Positions 17,070 to 27,612 of a stretch of 64,000 bases of DNA are shown piece after piece. The DNA comes from an uncultured Gammaproteobacteria bacterium (lineage in GTDB: Bacteria; Pseudomonadota; Gammaproteobacteria; JAADHQ01): the NCBI GenBank assembly GCA_947258655.1, contig CAMYJD010000007.1, forward strand, positions 1-64,000, read 5' to 3'. The notes below the pieces were generated by a model. The model was not told the DNA's origin. It made no database searches and was given only the letters and a program-made list of their open reading frames with translations. The translations under genes and the position numbers were made by a program. Numbering within the stretch: the first letter of the stretch is position 1; every line of letters starts with the position of its first letter.

Positions 17070-17969
17070 TTATTTCAGTCTCAACTCTACCCTGCGGTTC
17101 TGTGCACGACCGTCACGCGTCTTGTTGCTGGCGATCGGGCTGTCCGGTCCATAACCGCGTGCGGTAAGATTGCCGGCCGCAACGCCTTTACCGATCAGGT
17201 ACTGACGTACAGATTCAGCACGCCTCTTCGACAGCATGACATTGTAGCTGCGTGCACCACTGCTATCGGTATGACCAGCCACTTCTACTTTCTGGTCTGG
17301 ATAGCGCTTCAGTGTCGCCGCCATGTCATCCAGTACCGCGGATGATGCTGCTGTCAGTTGGGCACTGTTATTGCCGAAGTTCACGCCGCGCAACTGGATA
17401 CGTCCTTTCAGCTCACAACCCTTGTTATCGACCTTGATGCCACTGGCTGTACCTGGACATTTGTCGAGGTAATCGGCTATACCGTCACCGTCGCTATCCT
17501 TGGGGCAACCATTGCTATCAACAGGTGCGCCGGCCGGGGTTCCAGGACATCTATCCAGGTAATCGGCAACGCCATCACCATCGCTGTCTTTGGGACAACC
17601 ACTGCCATCAACCGTGGCGCCTGCAGGTGTACCTGCACAGTTATCCTTGTAATCAGCAACGCCGTCACCATCCGAATCCAGTGGGCAGCCTTCGCCGTCT
17701 ACTTTTGCATTGGCTGGCGTATCAGGACATTTGTCCTTGGCGTCAGCAACACCGTCACCGTCCTTGTCATCTATGCCGCCTTCACAAGAAGCAATCGAAT
17801 GTTTCGGCGCCCACGATCCCGTCCTGACACAGTAGCCGTAATTGTCGTGTACGAGCTGGCCAGCGCTATCAACAGCATAACCAATTATATCTTTAGCGAT
17901 AGCCTGGTTTGCTGACACCAGACCCAGAGACATCATCACTACGTATGCAACGAATGACAGATATTTCAT
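17070..17969 (-). CDS. OmpA-family outer-membrane protein with thrombospondin type 3 repeats
   Basis: A 299-residue protein with a signal peptide (about 1-25, ending NQAIA). A short domain with two Cys follows (YGYCVRTGSW, ASCEGG), then about five calcium-binding TSP3-type repeats (DSDGDGVADY, CPGTPAGAPVD) and a C-terminal OmpA domain (VAGHTDSSGARSYN, KRRAESVRQYL, ARGYGPDSPI). The last domain binds peptidoglycan. There is no room for a full eight-strand barrel before the repeats, so it is probably a periplasmic or outer-membrane-attached linker. The ATG at 17969 follows AAGGAGAG. The gene is monocistronic with a terminator. Confidence 0.9.
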   Translation of the reverse strand: MKYLSFVAYVVMMSLGLVSANQAIAKDIIGYAVDSAGQLVHDNYGYCVRTGSWAPKHSIASCEGGIDDKDGDGVADAKDKCPDTPANAKVDGEGCPLDSDGDGVADYKDNCAGTPAGATVDGSGCPKDSDGDGVADYLDRCPGTPAGAPVDSNGCPKDSDGDGIADYLDKCPGTASGIKVDNKGCELKGRIQLRGVNFGNNSAQLTAASSAVLDDMAATLKRYPDQKVEVAGHTDSSGARSYNVMLSKRRAESVRQYLIGKGVAAGNLTARGYGPDSPIASNKTRDGRAQNRRVELRLK

Positions 17970-18213
17970 CAATACTCTCCTTAAAAATTATTAATTAAGC
18001 ATTTATGCAACGCGAAGCCTGATGCCTGTGTGCATTCCTGATGAGCGGATATTACAGAATATAAAACTGCCTGGAAAGTGGAAAAACACCAAATTTACAG
18101 TTGTTAACATAGGCGTAACATTTTAATAATGATTGCCAGAGCGACATACGATGTGGCGGCCGGACTAATACAGACTGTGTCTGGTTTGACCTGTAATGTA
18201 GTTTTTTACTTCA

Positions 18214-18711
18214 CTATTTTTTTTGATAGACCTTGCGTTTAAACAAGTCATTACGTCGACTGACCAGACGGTCGAGAAATAGCATACCCTGCAGGTGATC
18301 GATTTCATGCTGGACTGCGCGCGCCTCAAAACCTTCGCAAGCAAATTCCTGTTGCTCGCCACGTTCATTCAGTGCCTGAACGGTGATGCGTTCTGCACGG
18401 ATGACATTACCGGTATAATCCGGTACCGACATACAACCTTCACGCCCGACTGCCAGGCCTTCCCAGTGAGTCAGCTCCGGGTTGATCAGAATCATGCAAC
18501 CATGGCTCGCTATCTTTGGTCGCGACGAAACATCGACAATGACAATCTGCTTGCTATAACCGACCTGTGGTGCGGCAATGCCGACACCGCCGGGGCCGGC
18601 ACGCATGGTCTGCTCGAGTTCACGAATGAAATCACACAACTGATCATCAAAATTGTCGACGGCAGCAGACACCTGCTTCAGACGTGGATCGGGGTACTTG
18701 ATTATGTCCAT
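18214..18711 (-). CDS. def: Peptide deformylase
   Basis: A 165-residue metalloenzyme that removes the formyl group from new protein N-termini. The three family motifs are present: GVGIAAPQVG, EGCMSVP with the metal Cys, and QHEIDH with the two metal His. It is not in the usual def-fmt position, so it may be a second copy or a relocated one; fmt is not in the window. It lies 2 bases after the ACT-domain gene and is probably co-transcribed with it. Confidence 0.96.
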   Translation of the reverse strand: MDIIKYPDPRLKQVSAAVDNFDDQLCDFIRELEQTMRAGPGGVGIAAPQVGYSKQIVIVDVSSRPKIASHGCMILINPELTHWEGLAVGREGCMSVPDYTGNVIRAERITVQALNERGEQQEFACEGFEARAVQHEIDHLQGMLFLDRLVSRRNDLFKRKVYQKK

Positions 18712-18713
18712 AC

Positions 18714-19235
18714 CTAGCCAACCATGGTATCGATCTCGTCGATGCGTGCATCAATACCATCTCGAGTCACAATCTGCAGAGCCGAACGCAGGGACTCGAT
18801 TCCTTCGACAGCATGACCTTCGATAATCATGATATAGATTGGCTCCTGCTCGGTACCGCCGACATCGGTTTCGAGGTCGGTTATATCCAGACCGGCCTCG
18901 GCCAGCGCACCGACGACCTGGGAAACGATACCGGCGCGATCCGCGCCATTGACATGAATACGGACATCGGGAATATGATGGTGATGTAGTTGGCCCTTGA
19001 TCCTGTCGATATGTGCGTGCAGGCCCAGTGAGTCAATGACCGGCTCGATCAGATCATCGAGTGCATGCTTGCTGAGTTCGGTCTGTACCATCATCATGAT
19101 CGAAAAATTACCACCCAGGCGCATCATCGAGGCCTCGCCCAGGTTACAGCCGCCCTCATACAATGCATGGGTCAGATGCGCAACGATACCGCGCCTGTCC
19201 TCGCCGACAACGGTTAACATGTACCAATGATTCAT
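18714..19235 (-). CDS. Tandem ACT-domain protein, GcvR-like
   Basis: A 173-residue protein with two ACT domains. The first begins WYMLTVVGEDRRGIVAHLTHAL and the second IHVNGADRAGIVSQVVGAL. GcvR-type proteins sense glycine or another amino acid and modulate a transcription factor by direct contact, without binding DNA. The start was set at the ATG at 19235 behind GGGAGAA; an upstream in-frame start adds seven unlikely residues. No glycine cleavage genes are nearby, so the ligand is not shown. Confidence 0.85.
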   Translation of the reverse strand: MNHWYMLTVVGEDRRGIVAHLTHALYEGGCNLGEASMMRLGGNFSIMMMVQTELSKHALDDLIEPVIDSLGLHAHIDRIKGQLHHHHIPDVRIHVNGADRAGIVSQVVGALAEAGLDITDLETDVGGTEQEPIYIMIIEGHAVEGIESLRSALQIVTRDGIDARIDEIDTMVG

Positions 19236-19265
19236 CGTCTGTTCTCCCACATGCAATCAATCTGC

Positions 19266-20051
19266 CTAATGCAGACTGGAATGTGCCACATAGATTACAA
19301 CAACACCCATGACAATCAATGCTATCTGCTTGATGGTCTCGGACAACTGGGTCTTTTTATGTAGCCCTGGCAACAGGTCTGCCATAGCTATATAAATAAA
19401 ACTGGACGCGGCCACGGCCAGCACATACGGAATCACATTACTGAAACCACTCAGACTCATATAGGCCAACAGCGCGCCGAATACCGTGGTCAGACTGGAG
19501 GCGACATTCATGACGAAGGATTTCGTGCGACTCAGTCCACTGTGTAACAGGATAGCGAAATCACCGACTTCCTGCGGGATCTCGTGTGTGGCCACCGCGA
19601 TACTGGTGACAACACCGAGATGAATATCGGTCATGAAAGCCGCCGCAATCAGGATCCCGTCAACAAAATTATGCAGGCCGTCACCGAACAGTATCAACGC
19701 AATCGTAGAGCGTTCCTTGCCCTTGTCAAAGGCATCATGTGGAGCATGCGCCTCACAATGGTCGGAGTGACAGTGCCGCCACAGCACCATCTTTTCCAAC
19801 AGGAAAAATCCCAGTATGCCCAGCAATACGGTCAGGCCGATATGGTGAAAATCGGTTTGCGGCGTTTCCATGGAATGTGGCAGCAGGGCCAGGAATGCCG
19901 CACCCAGCAACGCACCGATGGCAAAACTGACAAAATGTGGCAGCATGCCGAGGCGAAAATGCTCCGGCAACAACAAAAAGGTCGATGCCGCTATTACACT
20001 GAGGACGCCGCCCAGCAGGCTAAAGATAATTATCCAGTAAATCAGGTCCAT
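19266..20051 (-). CDS. ZIP-family metal transporter
   Basis: A 261-residue membrane protein with about eight helices. A His-rich loop (HCHSDHCEAHAPHDAF) lies between helices 3 and 4. The metal-site helices carry DGLHNFVDGILI and ATHEIPQEVGDFAILLHSG, which are the HNxxDG and HEIPxExG motifs of the ZIP family. It takes up zinc or another divalent metal into the cytoplasm. It is probably the first gene of a run with the ACT-domain gene and def (spacing 30 and 2 bases). Confidence 0.93.
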   Translation of the reverse strand: MDLIYWIIIFSLLGGVLSVIAASTFLLLPEHFRLGMLPHFVSFAIGALLGAAFLALLPHSMETPQTDFHHIGLTVLLGILGFFLLEKMVLWRHCHSDHCEAHAPHDAFDKGKERSTIALILFGDGLHNFVDGILIAAAFMTDIHLGVVTSIAVATHEIPQEVGDFAILLHSGLSRTKSFVMNVASSLTTVFGALLAYMSLSGFSNVIPYVLAVAASSFIYIAMADLLPGLHKKTQLSETIKQIALIVMGVVVIYVAHSSLH

Positions 20052-20114
20052 CAGTCGTATCAGCTTATTATTTAACAGGCATGACTATAGCACACGGCGT
20101 AACATAAATAATGC

Positions 20115-20855
20115 TCATGTCCCGATCCAGATTAACGAGGCCATGCGTCCGGTATTGCCGTCGCGCCGATAGGAATAAAAACGTGACGCGTCGGTGTATG
20201 TGCAATAATCACCACCGTAGATGCCATTGACACCCACAAGTTGCAGGCGTTGCCGGGCCAACTGATATATGTCTGCCAGATACTTGCCGTCTTGTGTAGC
20301 AACAAAGGCCTGGCGCGCCTGGGCATCATGTTGTGCGAACGCCTGCAATACCTCTGCACCGACCTCGAATACCTCGGGACCAATCGCCGGACCCATCCAT
20401 ACCAGTAGATCCCGTGGTGGCGACTGAAAATATTGCAGCGCCGACTCCAGCACACCGGCAGCGAGTCCACGCCAGCCCGCATGTACCGCGGCCACTTCGG
20501 TACCGCTGCGATTACAGATCAATGCCGGCAGGCAGTCCGCGGTCAGCACGGCACACACCTTGTTGGGTGTACTTGTGTAACTGCCATCGGCCCTGGTATC
20601 TTGGCCCGGAACGTGTTCATCCAGTGATAATACGCGGTTCCCATGTACCTGCTGCAGCCATAGCGGTTCGCTTGCCAGCCCCAGTCTCTGCATTAACAGG
20701 GCGCGATTGCGGCCAACATGCACGCTATTGTCATGCACATGCAAGCCCAGGTTCCAGCTGTCATAGGGTACCTGGCTATTACCTGGATGACGCATGCTGG
20801 TACAAGCCTTGATATGTGCCGGCGCCGGCCAGTCGGGTTGTATACAGTAATCCAC
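20115..20855 (-). CDS. pgeF: Peptidoglycan editing factor PgeF (multicopper laccase-like YfiH family)
   Basis: A 246-residue protein of the YfiH family, which removes wrongly incorporated L-Ser from peptidoglycan precursors and was earlier called polyphenol oxidase. Motifs are LQQVHGNRVL, DGSYTSTPNKVCAVLTADC with the catalytic Cys, AAVHAGWRGL and GPAIGPEVFEVG. It begins with GTG at 20855, overlapping the rluD stop by one base, the usual rluD-pgeF coupling. Confidence 0.95.
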   Translation of the reverse strand: MDYCIQPDWPAPAHIKACTSMRHPGNSQVPYDSWNLGLHVHDNSVHVGRNRALLMQRLGLASEPLWLQQVHGNRVLSLDEHVPGQDTRADGSYTSTPNKVCAVLTADCLPALICNRSGTEVAAVHAGWRGLAAGVLESALQYFQSPPRDLLVWMGPAIGPEVFEVGAEVLQAFAQHDAQARQAFVATQDGKYLADIYQLARQRLQLVGVNGIYGGDYCTYTDASRFYSYRRDGNTGRMASLIWIGT

Positions 20856-21814
20856 TATCCTGATTCCTGCATGTCCTGGTCGAGGGCGTTTATTAACTGC
20901 TGCATGTCATCGGGTAACGCGGCCGTCCACTGCATGATCTCACCAGTTTGCGGATGAGGAACACCCAGCTGAATAGCATGCAAGGCCTGGCGAGAAAAAT
21001 GTTGCAGGCACTGGCGTAGCTCGGGCGATGCATTGGGCGGCATACGCATGCGCCCACCATAGACGGGATCGCCGACGATCGGATAGCGGCGCTGGGCCAT
21101 GTGCACCCTGATCTGATGCGTGCGCCCGGTTTCCAGCTGCACCCGAACCCAGGTGTGCATGCGAAAACGTTTGAGGACACGATAATGGGTAACGGCAGGT
21201 TTGCCGCTGGCAACCACAGCCATGCGCTTGCGGTCGACCGGATGGCGGCCGATAGGCTCATCGATCGTCCCCCCTGCCGTCATGACACCATGAACGATGG
21301 CTTCATATTCTCTTTTTATCTGGCGGGCCTGCATCGCAGCGACAAGATGATGATGGGCCTCAAGGGTCTTGGCCACAACCATCAGACCCGTCGTGTTCTT
21401 GTCGAGGCGATGGACGATCCCCGCGCGCGGCAACGTGGCCAGCTGCGAACAATGGTGTAACAGCGCATTCAGCAATGTGCCATCCACATTGCCGGCGCCC
21501 GGGTGGACGACCAGGTTCTGCGGCTTGTTCAATACCAGTATGGCATCATCCTCGTAGACAATATCCAGATCGATGGCCTGTGCTACGAAGGCCGGATTAA
21601 CATCCTCGATAGCGGCATCCACGACCACCGCTTCCCCACCCAGTACGCGGTCGCGCGGGCGCCGGACCTGGCCATCCAGCAATATGTCTCCGGCCTTGAT
21701 CCATTGGCTCAGACGCGCACGGGAATAATCGGGAAACAGGCGTGCGAGCGCCTGATCCAGACGTAAATCCGCCATCTCCTCAGGAACCCGGGCATGTAAT
21801 TGTATTTTGTGCAT
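20855..21814 (-). CDS. rluD: 23S rRNA pseudouridine synthase RluD
   Basis: A protein of 319 residues with an N-terminal S4 RNA-binding domain (DLRLDQALARLFPDYSRARL) and the RsuA/RluA catalytic domain. The catalytic Asp lies in GIVHRLDKNTTGLMVVAKT. RluD makes pseudouridines 1911, 1915 and 1917 in helix 69 of 23S rRNA. I chose the ATG at 21814 (MHKIQLHARV); a GTG at 21838 would add eight residues. It is divergent from bamD and coupled to pgeF, the usual order in gammaproteobacteria. Confidence 0.96.
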   Translation of the reverse strand: MHKIQLHARVPEEMADLRLDQALARLFPDYSRARLSQWIKAGDILLDGQVRRPRDRVLGGEAVVVDAAIEDVNPAFVAQAIDLDIVYEDDAILVLNKPQNLVVHPGAGNVDGTLLNALLHHCSQLATLPRAGIVHRLDKNTTGLMVVAKTLEAHHHLVAAMQARQIKREYEAIVHGVMTAGGTIDEPIGRHPVDRKRMAVVASGKPAVTHYRVLKRFRMHTWVRVQLETGRTHQIRVHMAQRRYPIVGDPVYGGRMRMPPNASPELRQCLQHFSRQALHAIQLGVPHPQTGEIMQWTAALPDDMQQLINALDQDMQESG

Positions 21815-22026
21815 GAATCTGATTATTCCACTGGGCACAGAACCGCTACGCGGACGTATTGAAAAAAACCTTTCCGAACAGAACCTTATACCTTATTCAT
21901 AGGGTCACTGGCAATGCCTGCATGCTGTTTTTTTATCATCGGTGTGGATTTTTTAAATAAAAAAAGCCACGCCACAGAGCGGCAATACTTTACCTATCGC
22001 ACGCGCTCCAGTACCCTTACGCCCCT

Positions 22027-22812
22027 ATGCGAAATTCTCCTTTATTGTACTTATTGCTGTTAGGCCTGTTGTTACAGGGCTGCTCCTTGTTACCGGCACC
22101 TGATGACGACACCGAAAACTGGTCCGCGCGCAAAATCTATACAGAAGCCAAGAACGCGCTCAATGGCGGCGATTATGAAAATGCCATCAATTATTACGAG
22201 ATCCTCGAATCCCGTTACCCATTCGGACGCTTCGCCAAACAGGGGCAGATCGAGATAGCCTATGCCTATTACAAATTTGATGAACCTGAATCGGCGCTTG
22301 CCGCAGCAGACCGGTTTATCAAGCTGCATCCCAATCACCCCCATGTCGATTACGCCTATTACCTGAAAGGGCTGATCTACTTTAGTCGCAATATCGGTTT
22401 CCTCGGCAGGCTGTTCCAGCAGGACAGTTCAAGTCGCGACCCGGAATCATCGCGACAGGCTTTCCATGAATTCGCCACATTGGTCAAGAAATTCCCCAAC
22501 AGCCGTTATGCCAGCGAGGCGCGCCTGCGCGCACTGTATCTGCGTAACAGCCTGGCCGAGCATGAATTGCATGTAGCCCAATACTACATGCGTCGTACTG
22601 CCTATGTCGCTGCAGTCAACCGCTGCAAGTACATTCTTGAAAATTATGATCGCTCATCAGCGGTTCCAGGTGCACTCGACATCATGGTAAAGGCCTATGA
22701 AAAGCTGGGCCTGGATGACCTGGCCGCCGATGCGCGCAGGATTCTGCAGGCCTCTTACCCGGACCACCAGATCAGCAAGCAATCGAAAAAATCCTGGTGG
22801 AATCCGCTCTAG
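22027..22812 (+). CDS. bamD: Outer membrane assembly lipoprotein BamD
   Basis: A 261-residue lipoprotein with signal peptide and lipobox LLQGCS, cleaved before Cys19. TPR-like repeats follow (NALNGGDYENAINYYEIL, GQIEIAYAYYKFDEPESAL). BamD works with BamA to fold beta-barrel proteins into the outer membrane. The motif SRYPFGRFAKQ is strongly typical. It is transcribed alone, divergent from rluD. Confidence 0.96.
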   Translation: MRNSPLLYLLLLGLLLQGCSLLPAPDDDTENWSARKIYTEAKNALNGGDYENAINYYEILESRYPFGRFAKQGQIEIAYAYYKFDEPESALAAADRFIKLHPNHPHVDYAYYLKGLIYFSRNIGFLGRLFQQDSSSRDPESSRQAFHEFATLVKKFPNSRYASEARLRALYLRNSLAEHELHVAQYYMRRTAYVAAVNRCKYILENYDRSSAVPGALDIMVKAYEKLGLDDLAADARRILQASYPDHQISKQSKKSWWNPL

Positions 22813-22891
22813 CCCCTGACCCTGACGGAGAAAGACCTGCCTTGCCTTTATCAAGGTCTGGCCGCCACATCAGCAATCTATTCGAGCATAT

Positions 22892-22922
22892 AAAAAGGCC
22901 TGACAGTATGCCTGCCAGGCCG
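22892..22922 (-). terminator. Rho-independent terminator of glnB
   Basis: GGCCTGACAG and CTGCCAGGCC pair with one mismatch around a TATGC loop. On the minus strand the stem is followed by a T-run. It lies about 30 bases after the glnB stop and faces the end of bamD, so it may serve both genes. Confidence 0.88.
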
Positions 22923-22950
22923 GGTTGCGGATAAGTTGTCAGGACCTGGT

Positions 22951-23307
<357 letters not shown>

Positions 23308-23488
23308 CTACTAAGCTTTAAGGGTATGACCAACAATTATTGTACTGGTAACGCTTGCCAGGGCAGGCACCAGCTATATTCATTTACTTAACTGATGATT
23401 CTGCATAGTATAATTACCGCTGACACTAACGCAAACAATAAAATAAAAAAGATTCCGTAAGCGCATGGCATTGGAAGGGCGTTTTGCA

Positions 23489-25129
23489 CTATTCAGGCAC
23501 ATTTCGCCTGAATCCCGATGTAATCGGATAGCGTCGGTCCCTGCCAAAGGCGCGATGTGTGATCTTGATGCCGGGCGCGGCCTGACGGCGCTTGTATTCA
23601 TTCAGGTCTACCATCCGCACCACCTTGTTAACTGTTTGCGCGTCAAAACCTGCGCTGATGATGTCCTCGGGGCACTGGTCCTGCTCTACATAGCGTTCAA
23701 GGATATCATCGAGTATGTCATAGGGTGGCAGGCTGTCTTCGTCTTTCTGGTCGGGTGCCAGCTCTGCCGATGGCGGCCTTTCGATGACGCGTTCAGGGAT
23801 CACGGTGCCTTCGCGATTGCAATAATGACAGAGCCGATAGACCAACGTTTTCGGGACATCCTTCAAGACACAGAAACCTCCGGCCATGTCGCCATAGAGG
23901 GTCGCATAACCGACCGACATTTCACTCTTGTTACCCGTGGTCAGGACCATCTTGCCTTTTTTATTCGAGATGGCCATCAGCATCACGGCGCGGCAGCGTG
24001 CCTGTATATTCTCTTCGGTCGTATCCACCGGCTTGTTCATGAACTCATGCTCGAGGCTTTTGAGAAAGGTCCTGAATACCGGCTCGATCGGTATGACCTG
24101 AAAATCGCTGCCGAGGATACGCGCCTCTTCGCGCGCATCCTCGACACTCATGTCCATTGTATAACGGGATGGCATCGATACCCCTTCTACACGGTCGGCA
24201 CCAAGGGCTGCGACGGCAATGGCCAGCGTCAGGGCCGAATCGACACCGCCGGACAGGCCAATGACGACCCCGTTAAATCCATTCTTGTTGACGTAATCAC
24301 GTACGCCCATCACCAGGGCATGGTAGGCACTTTCATCGTCCGCCATCGGCTCCGCACACACGCTGCTGCTGATTTCCATACCATTATCATTCAATACACA
24401 GTCCAGTGCATATAGCCCCTCTTCGAACGCAGGGGCCCGGCTGACAATCTCTCCATGCCGGTCCATGACCATCGATTCACCATCGAATACCAGTTCATCC
24501 TGCCCGCCGAGCAGGTTGACGTAGACAATAGGTATCGCGTTCTCGCTGATCCGCTGACTGAGGATCTGCTCACGCTCCCGTCCCTTGCCAACCTGGAAAG
24601 GAGACGCATTCAGGTTGATGATCAGACGTGCACCGGCATCGACGGCCAGTTGCATCGGCCGGCTTTCCCAGATGTCTTCACAGATCGTAATACCGAGCGG
24701 GATACCGTCATATTCAAATACACAGGCACTGTCGCCGGCAATGAAATAGCGCTTTTCATCAAACACGCTGTAATTCGGCAGGCAATGTTTTTTGTATTCG
24801 ACCTCGATCCTGCCATTGCGAATCAGGCCGGCCATATTAAAAATTTCACCATCGACCTGGCGCGGGTAACCTATAATCACACCGGTGTTACCGATTTCTG
24901 CACACAGGGTCTGCAGGGCACGCTCCACACGCGCATACAGTCCCGATCGCAGCAACAGGTCCTCGGGCGGATAACCGGTCAAGGTCAGCTCCGGGAACAC
25001 GACCAGCTGCAGTTGCTGCTGCTTTGCCTGTTGCACAAACTCCAGCACCTTACGGGTATTACCCTCGATATCACCGACCAGCAGATTGACCTGCGCCATG
25101 CCGATCCGAAGTGTGTGTGTCGCGCTCAT
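23489..25129 (-). CDS. nadE: Glutamine-dependent NAD+ synthetase
   Basis: A 546-residue two-domain enzyme making NAD from deamido-NAD. The N-terminal nitrilase-type glutaminase has the catalytic Glu in FPELTLTGYPPEDLL, Lys in EYKKHCLPNY and Cys in ITICEDIW. The C-terminal synthetase has the pyrophosphate loop GLSGGVDSALT. Three in-frame starts (TTG, ATG, ATG) sit together; I chose the ATG at 25129 because it is best spaced from AGGGA. It follows sucD by nine bases and is probably co-transcribed with sucCD. Confidence 0.96.
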   Translation of the reverse strand: MSATHTLRIGMAQVNLLVGDIEGNTRKVLEFVQQAKQQQLQLVVFPELTLTGYPPEDLLLRSGLYARVERALQTLCAEIGNTGVIIGYPRQVDGEIFNMAGLIRNGRIEVEYKKHCLPNYSVFDEKRYFIAGDSACVFEYDGIPLGITICEDIWESRPMQLAVDAGARLIINLNASPFQVGKGREREQILSQRISENAIPIVYVNLLGGQDELVFDGESMVMDRHGEIVSRAPAFEEGLYALDCVLNDNGMEISSSVCAEPMADDESAYHALVMGVRDYVNKNGFNGVVIGLSGGVDSALTLAIAVAALGADRVEGVSMPSRYTMDMSVEDAREEARILGSDFQVIPIEPVFRTFLKSLEHEFMNKPVDTTEENIQARCRAVMLMAISNKKGKMVLTTGNKSEMSVGYATLYGDMAGGFCVLKDVPKTLVYRLCHYCNREGTVIPERVIERPPSAELAPDQKDEDSLPPYDILDDILERYVEQDQCPEDIISAGFDAQTVNKVVRMVDLNEYKRRQAAPGIKITHRAFGRDRRYPITSGFRRNVPE

Positions 25130-25138
25130 CATCAATCC

Positions 25139-26011
25139 CTAGACCGGCAACAGCTCGGCCATGCGCCGGCCTATTTCAGCAGGTGATCGCACTGTGGCCA
25201 CGCCCGCGGCCTCGAGTGCGGCAAATTTTTCCTCGGCTGTGCCCTTGCCACCCGCAATGATTGCACCGGCATGGCCCATGCGCTTGCCGGGCGGGGCCGT
25301 AACGCCGGCGATATAGGCAACCACCGGTTTACTAACATGGGCCTTGATATATTCGGCTGCCGCTTCCTCATCGGTACCACCGATTTCGCCGACCATGACG
25401 ATACCTTCGGTCTGCGCATCGGCCTCGAACAGCTCGAGGCAGTCGATAAAGTCCATGCCATGGATCGGATCACCGCCGATACCGACACAGGTACTTTGAC
25501 CGAGGCCAGCCATGCTGGTCTGATGCACAGCCTCATAGGTCAATGTACCCGAACGCGAGACAATACCGATACTGCCGGCCTGATGGATATTGCCCGGCAT
25601 GATACCTATCTTGCAGGCGTCCGGTGTGATCAGCCCGGGACAGTTGGGACCGATCAGGTGTGCGTCATAGTGTGCCAAAGCCGCCTTGACCTTGATCATA
25701 TCGAGCACTGGAATGCCTTCGGTAATACAGGCAATCACGTTGATGCCGGCATCGGCGGCCTCGAGGATGGCGTCCATTGCGAAGGGTGCCGGTACATAGA
25801 TCATCGTCGCATTGGCGCCGGTCGCATTGACGGCATCATGTACGGTATTGAAAACCGGCAGGTCCAGATGCCGTTGCCCGCCCTTGCCGGGCGTCACACC
25901 GCCGACCATGCGGGTACCGTAGGCGATGGCCTGTTCGGAATGAAACGTGCCCTGCTTGCCGGTAAAGCCCTGACAGATCACACGTGTATTGTTATCAATT
26001 AGAATACTCAT
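25139..26011 (-). CDS. sucD: Succinyl-CoA ligase subunit alpha
   Basis: The 290-residue alpha subunit binds CoA and carries the active-site histidine phosphorylated during catalysis ([14 protein letters not shown]). It also shows the CoA-binding Rossmann motif ([15 protein letters not shown]) and [10 protein letters not shown]. With SucC it converts succinyl-CoA to succinate in the citric acid cycle with gain of ATP or GTP. The ATG at 26011 gives the family N-terminus [15 protein letters not shown]. It lies 13 bases after sucC. Confidence 0.97.
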   Translation of the reverse strand: MSILIDNNTRVICQGFTGKQGTFHSEQAIAYGTRMVGGVTPGKGGQRHLDLPVFNTVHDAVNATGANATMIYVPAPFAMDAILEAADAGINVIACITEGIPVLDMIKVKAALAHYDAHLIGPNCPGLITPDACKIGIMPGNIHQAGSIGIVSRSGTLTYEAVHQTSMAGLGQSTCVGIGGDPIHGMDFIDCLELFEADAQTEGIVMVGEIGGTDEEAAAEYIKAHVSKPVVAYIAGVTAPPGKRMGHAGAIIAGGKGTAEEKFAALEAAGVATVRSPAEIGRRMAELLPV

Positions 26012-26024
26012 AAGACTGGCCCTG

Positions 26025-27191
26025 CTACACGGATTGCGCTGCGGCGACAACCGACCTGGCCGCCTCGGTTAGATCGGAAGAGCTGACGATATCGAGGCCG
26101 CTGTTTTCCAGTATTGCGCGCCCGCGATCGACGTTGGTTCCCTGCAGGCGCACGACCACGGGCAGACGCGTTTCGACCTGCTGCAATGCACTGACGATAC
26201 CCTCTGCAATCAGGTCACAGCGGACAATGCCGCCGAAGATATTGACCAGTATCGCGCGTACATTACTATCCGAGAGGATGATCTTGAAGGCCTCGGCAAC
26301 ACGCTCGGCCGTCGTGCCACCGCCGACATCGAGAAAATTGGCCGGCTCGCCGCCGTGCAGCTTGATCAGGTCCATCGTCGCCATGGCCAGACCGGCGCCA
26401 TTGACCATACAGCCGATCGAACCATCCAGCGTAACGTAATTCAGATCATGCTGCGCCGCCATATGTTCTTTTTCATCCTGCTGCGATTCGTCATACAGCT
26501 CTGCCAGATCGGCATGACGATATAATGCATTGGCATCGATATTGATCTTGGCGTCCAGCGCCATCAACGCGCCTGTGTCGGTAACAATCAGCGGATTGAT
26601 CTCGACCAGACTGGCATCCTGATCGACAAACATACGATACAATGCCATCAGCAGACGGGTAAAGCTGCGTATCTGTTCGCCCTCGAGCTGCAACCCAAAG
26701 GCCAATTGACGGCACTGGTATGCCTGTAATCCTGCCGCCGGGTCGACATGGACACTGAGTATTTTATCCGCTTGCGTCGCGGCAACCTCTTCGATATCCA
26801 TGCCGCCCTCGGACGAGGCCATCAGCACCAGGCGTTCGGAGTTGCGATCCACGAGCATACCGAGGTATAACTCTCGCGCAATCGCAGACACCTGCTCAAT
26901 CAATAATACATTGATTGGCAAGCCTTTTTCATCGGTCTGCGGGGTTACCAGGCGACTGCCCAGGAGATTATCCGCAGCTACCTCGACCGCGGCCAGATCA
27001 TCGCAAAGCCTGACACCCCCGCCCTTGCCTCGACCACCGGCATGCACCTGTGCCTTGACGACCCAGCGCTCACCACCAAGCGCCTGTGCGTAACTGACCG
27101 CCTCATCGACCGTGCGTGCGGCACGACCGGCGGGTATTGCAATACCATAGTCGGAAAACAGTTTTTTCGACTGATATTCATGTAAATTCAT
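26025..27191 (-). CDS. sucC: Succinyl-CoA ligase [ADP-forming] subunit beta
   Basis: The 388-residue beta subunit has an ATP-grasp nucleotide-binding domain ([19 protein letters not shown]) and a C-terminal CoA ligase domain ([30 protein letters not shown]). The N-terminus [16 protein letters not shown] is typical. It heads the sucC-sucD-nadE run and diverges from the PP0621-pilS-pilR genes. Confidence 0.97.
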   Translation of the reverse strand: MNLHEYQSKKLFSDYGIAIPAGRAARTVDEAVSYAQALGGERWVVKAQVHAGGRGKGGGVRLCDDLAAVEVAADNLLGSRLVTPQTDEKGLPINVLLIEQVSAIARELYLGMLVDRNSERLVLMASSEGGMDIEEVAATQADKILSVHVDPAAGLQAYQCRQLAFGLQLEGEQIRSFTRLLMALYRMFVDQDASLVEINPLIVTDTGALMALDAKINIDANALYRHADLAELYDESQQDEKEHMAAQHDLNYVTLDGSIGCMVNGAGLAMATMDLIKLHGGEPANFLDVGGGTTAERVAEAFKIILSDSNVRAILVNIFGGIVRCDLIAEGIVSALQQVETRLPVVVRLQGTNVDRGRAILENSGLDIVSSSDLTEAARSVVAAAQSV

Positions 27192-27342
27192 CAGAATGGG
27201 CCTTCGAACTTGTTCTCATGGCATGTATTGTGGAACAAATTACCCACGGAGGCAAAACCGGCTTGCTGTTTGCTGCGAGACTTGCAGTTTTAGGCGCAAG
27301 TATCCACACTATGCAGGATTACAAACCAGAATCTTTATATAT

Positions 27343-27561
27343 ATGCGCTATTTACTACTGATTATTGCCATTGTGCTCGGAATCCTGATCGTGAAGCAAT
27401 TATACGGCTCACGTAAAAAAACCGGAAACGGCAACATCACAAAAACCACGGTCACGGTCCGCTGCGCGCAATGCGGTGTCCATATTCCCCAGGAAGAGGC
27501 ACTGACGGCAGATGGTAAGTACTTTTGTTCAGATGAACACCGTAGACTGCATCACTCCTGA
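27343..27561 (+). CDS. PP0621-family small membrane protein
   Basis: A 72-residue protein with one N-terminal membrane helix (MRYLLLIIAIVLGILIVKQL) and a probable zinc ribbon (CAQCGVHIPQ, then FCSDEHRRLH). The family, of unknown function, is commonly found directly upstream of pilS, as here (52 bases). The ATG at 27343 was chosen because the upstream extension is non-hydrophobic and unlike the family. Confidence 0.82.
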   Translation: MRYLLLIIAIVLGILIVKQLYGSRKKTGNGNITKTTVTVRCAQCGVHIPQEEALTADGKYFCSDEHRRLHHS

Positions 27562-27612
27562 GCGCAATCCGTCCATGAACCATGCTGTAAACGCTAAACG
27601 GATGCCCAGATC

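Noticed and set aside
23465-24415. A 316-codon plus-strand frame
   Set aside because: It is antisense to nadE, whose motifs are complete, so it is a shadow frame.
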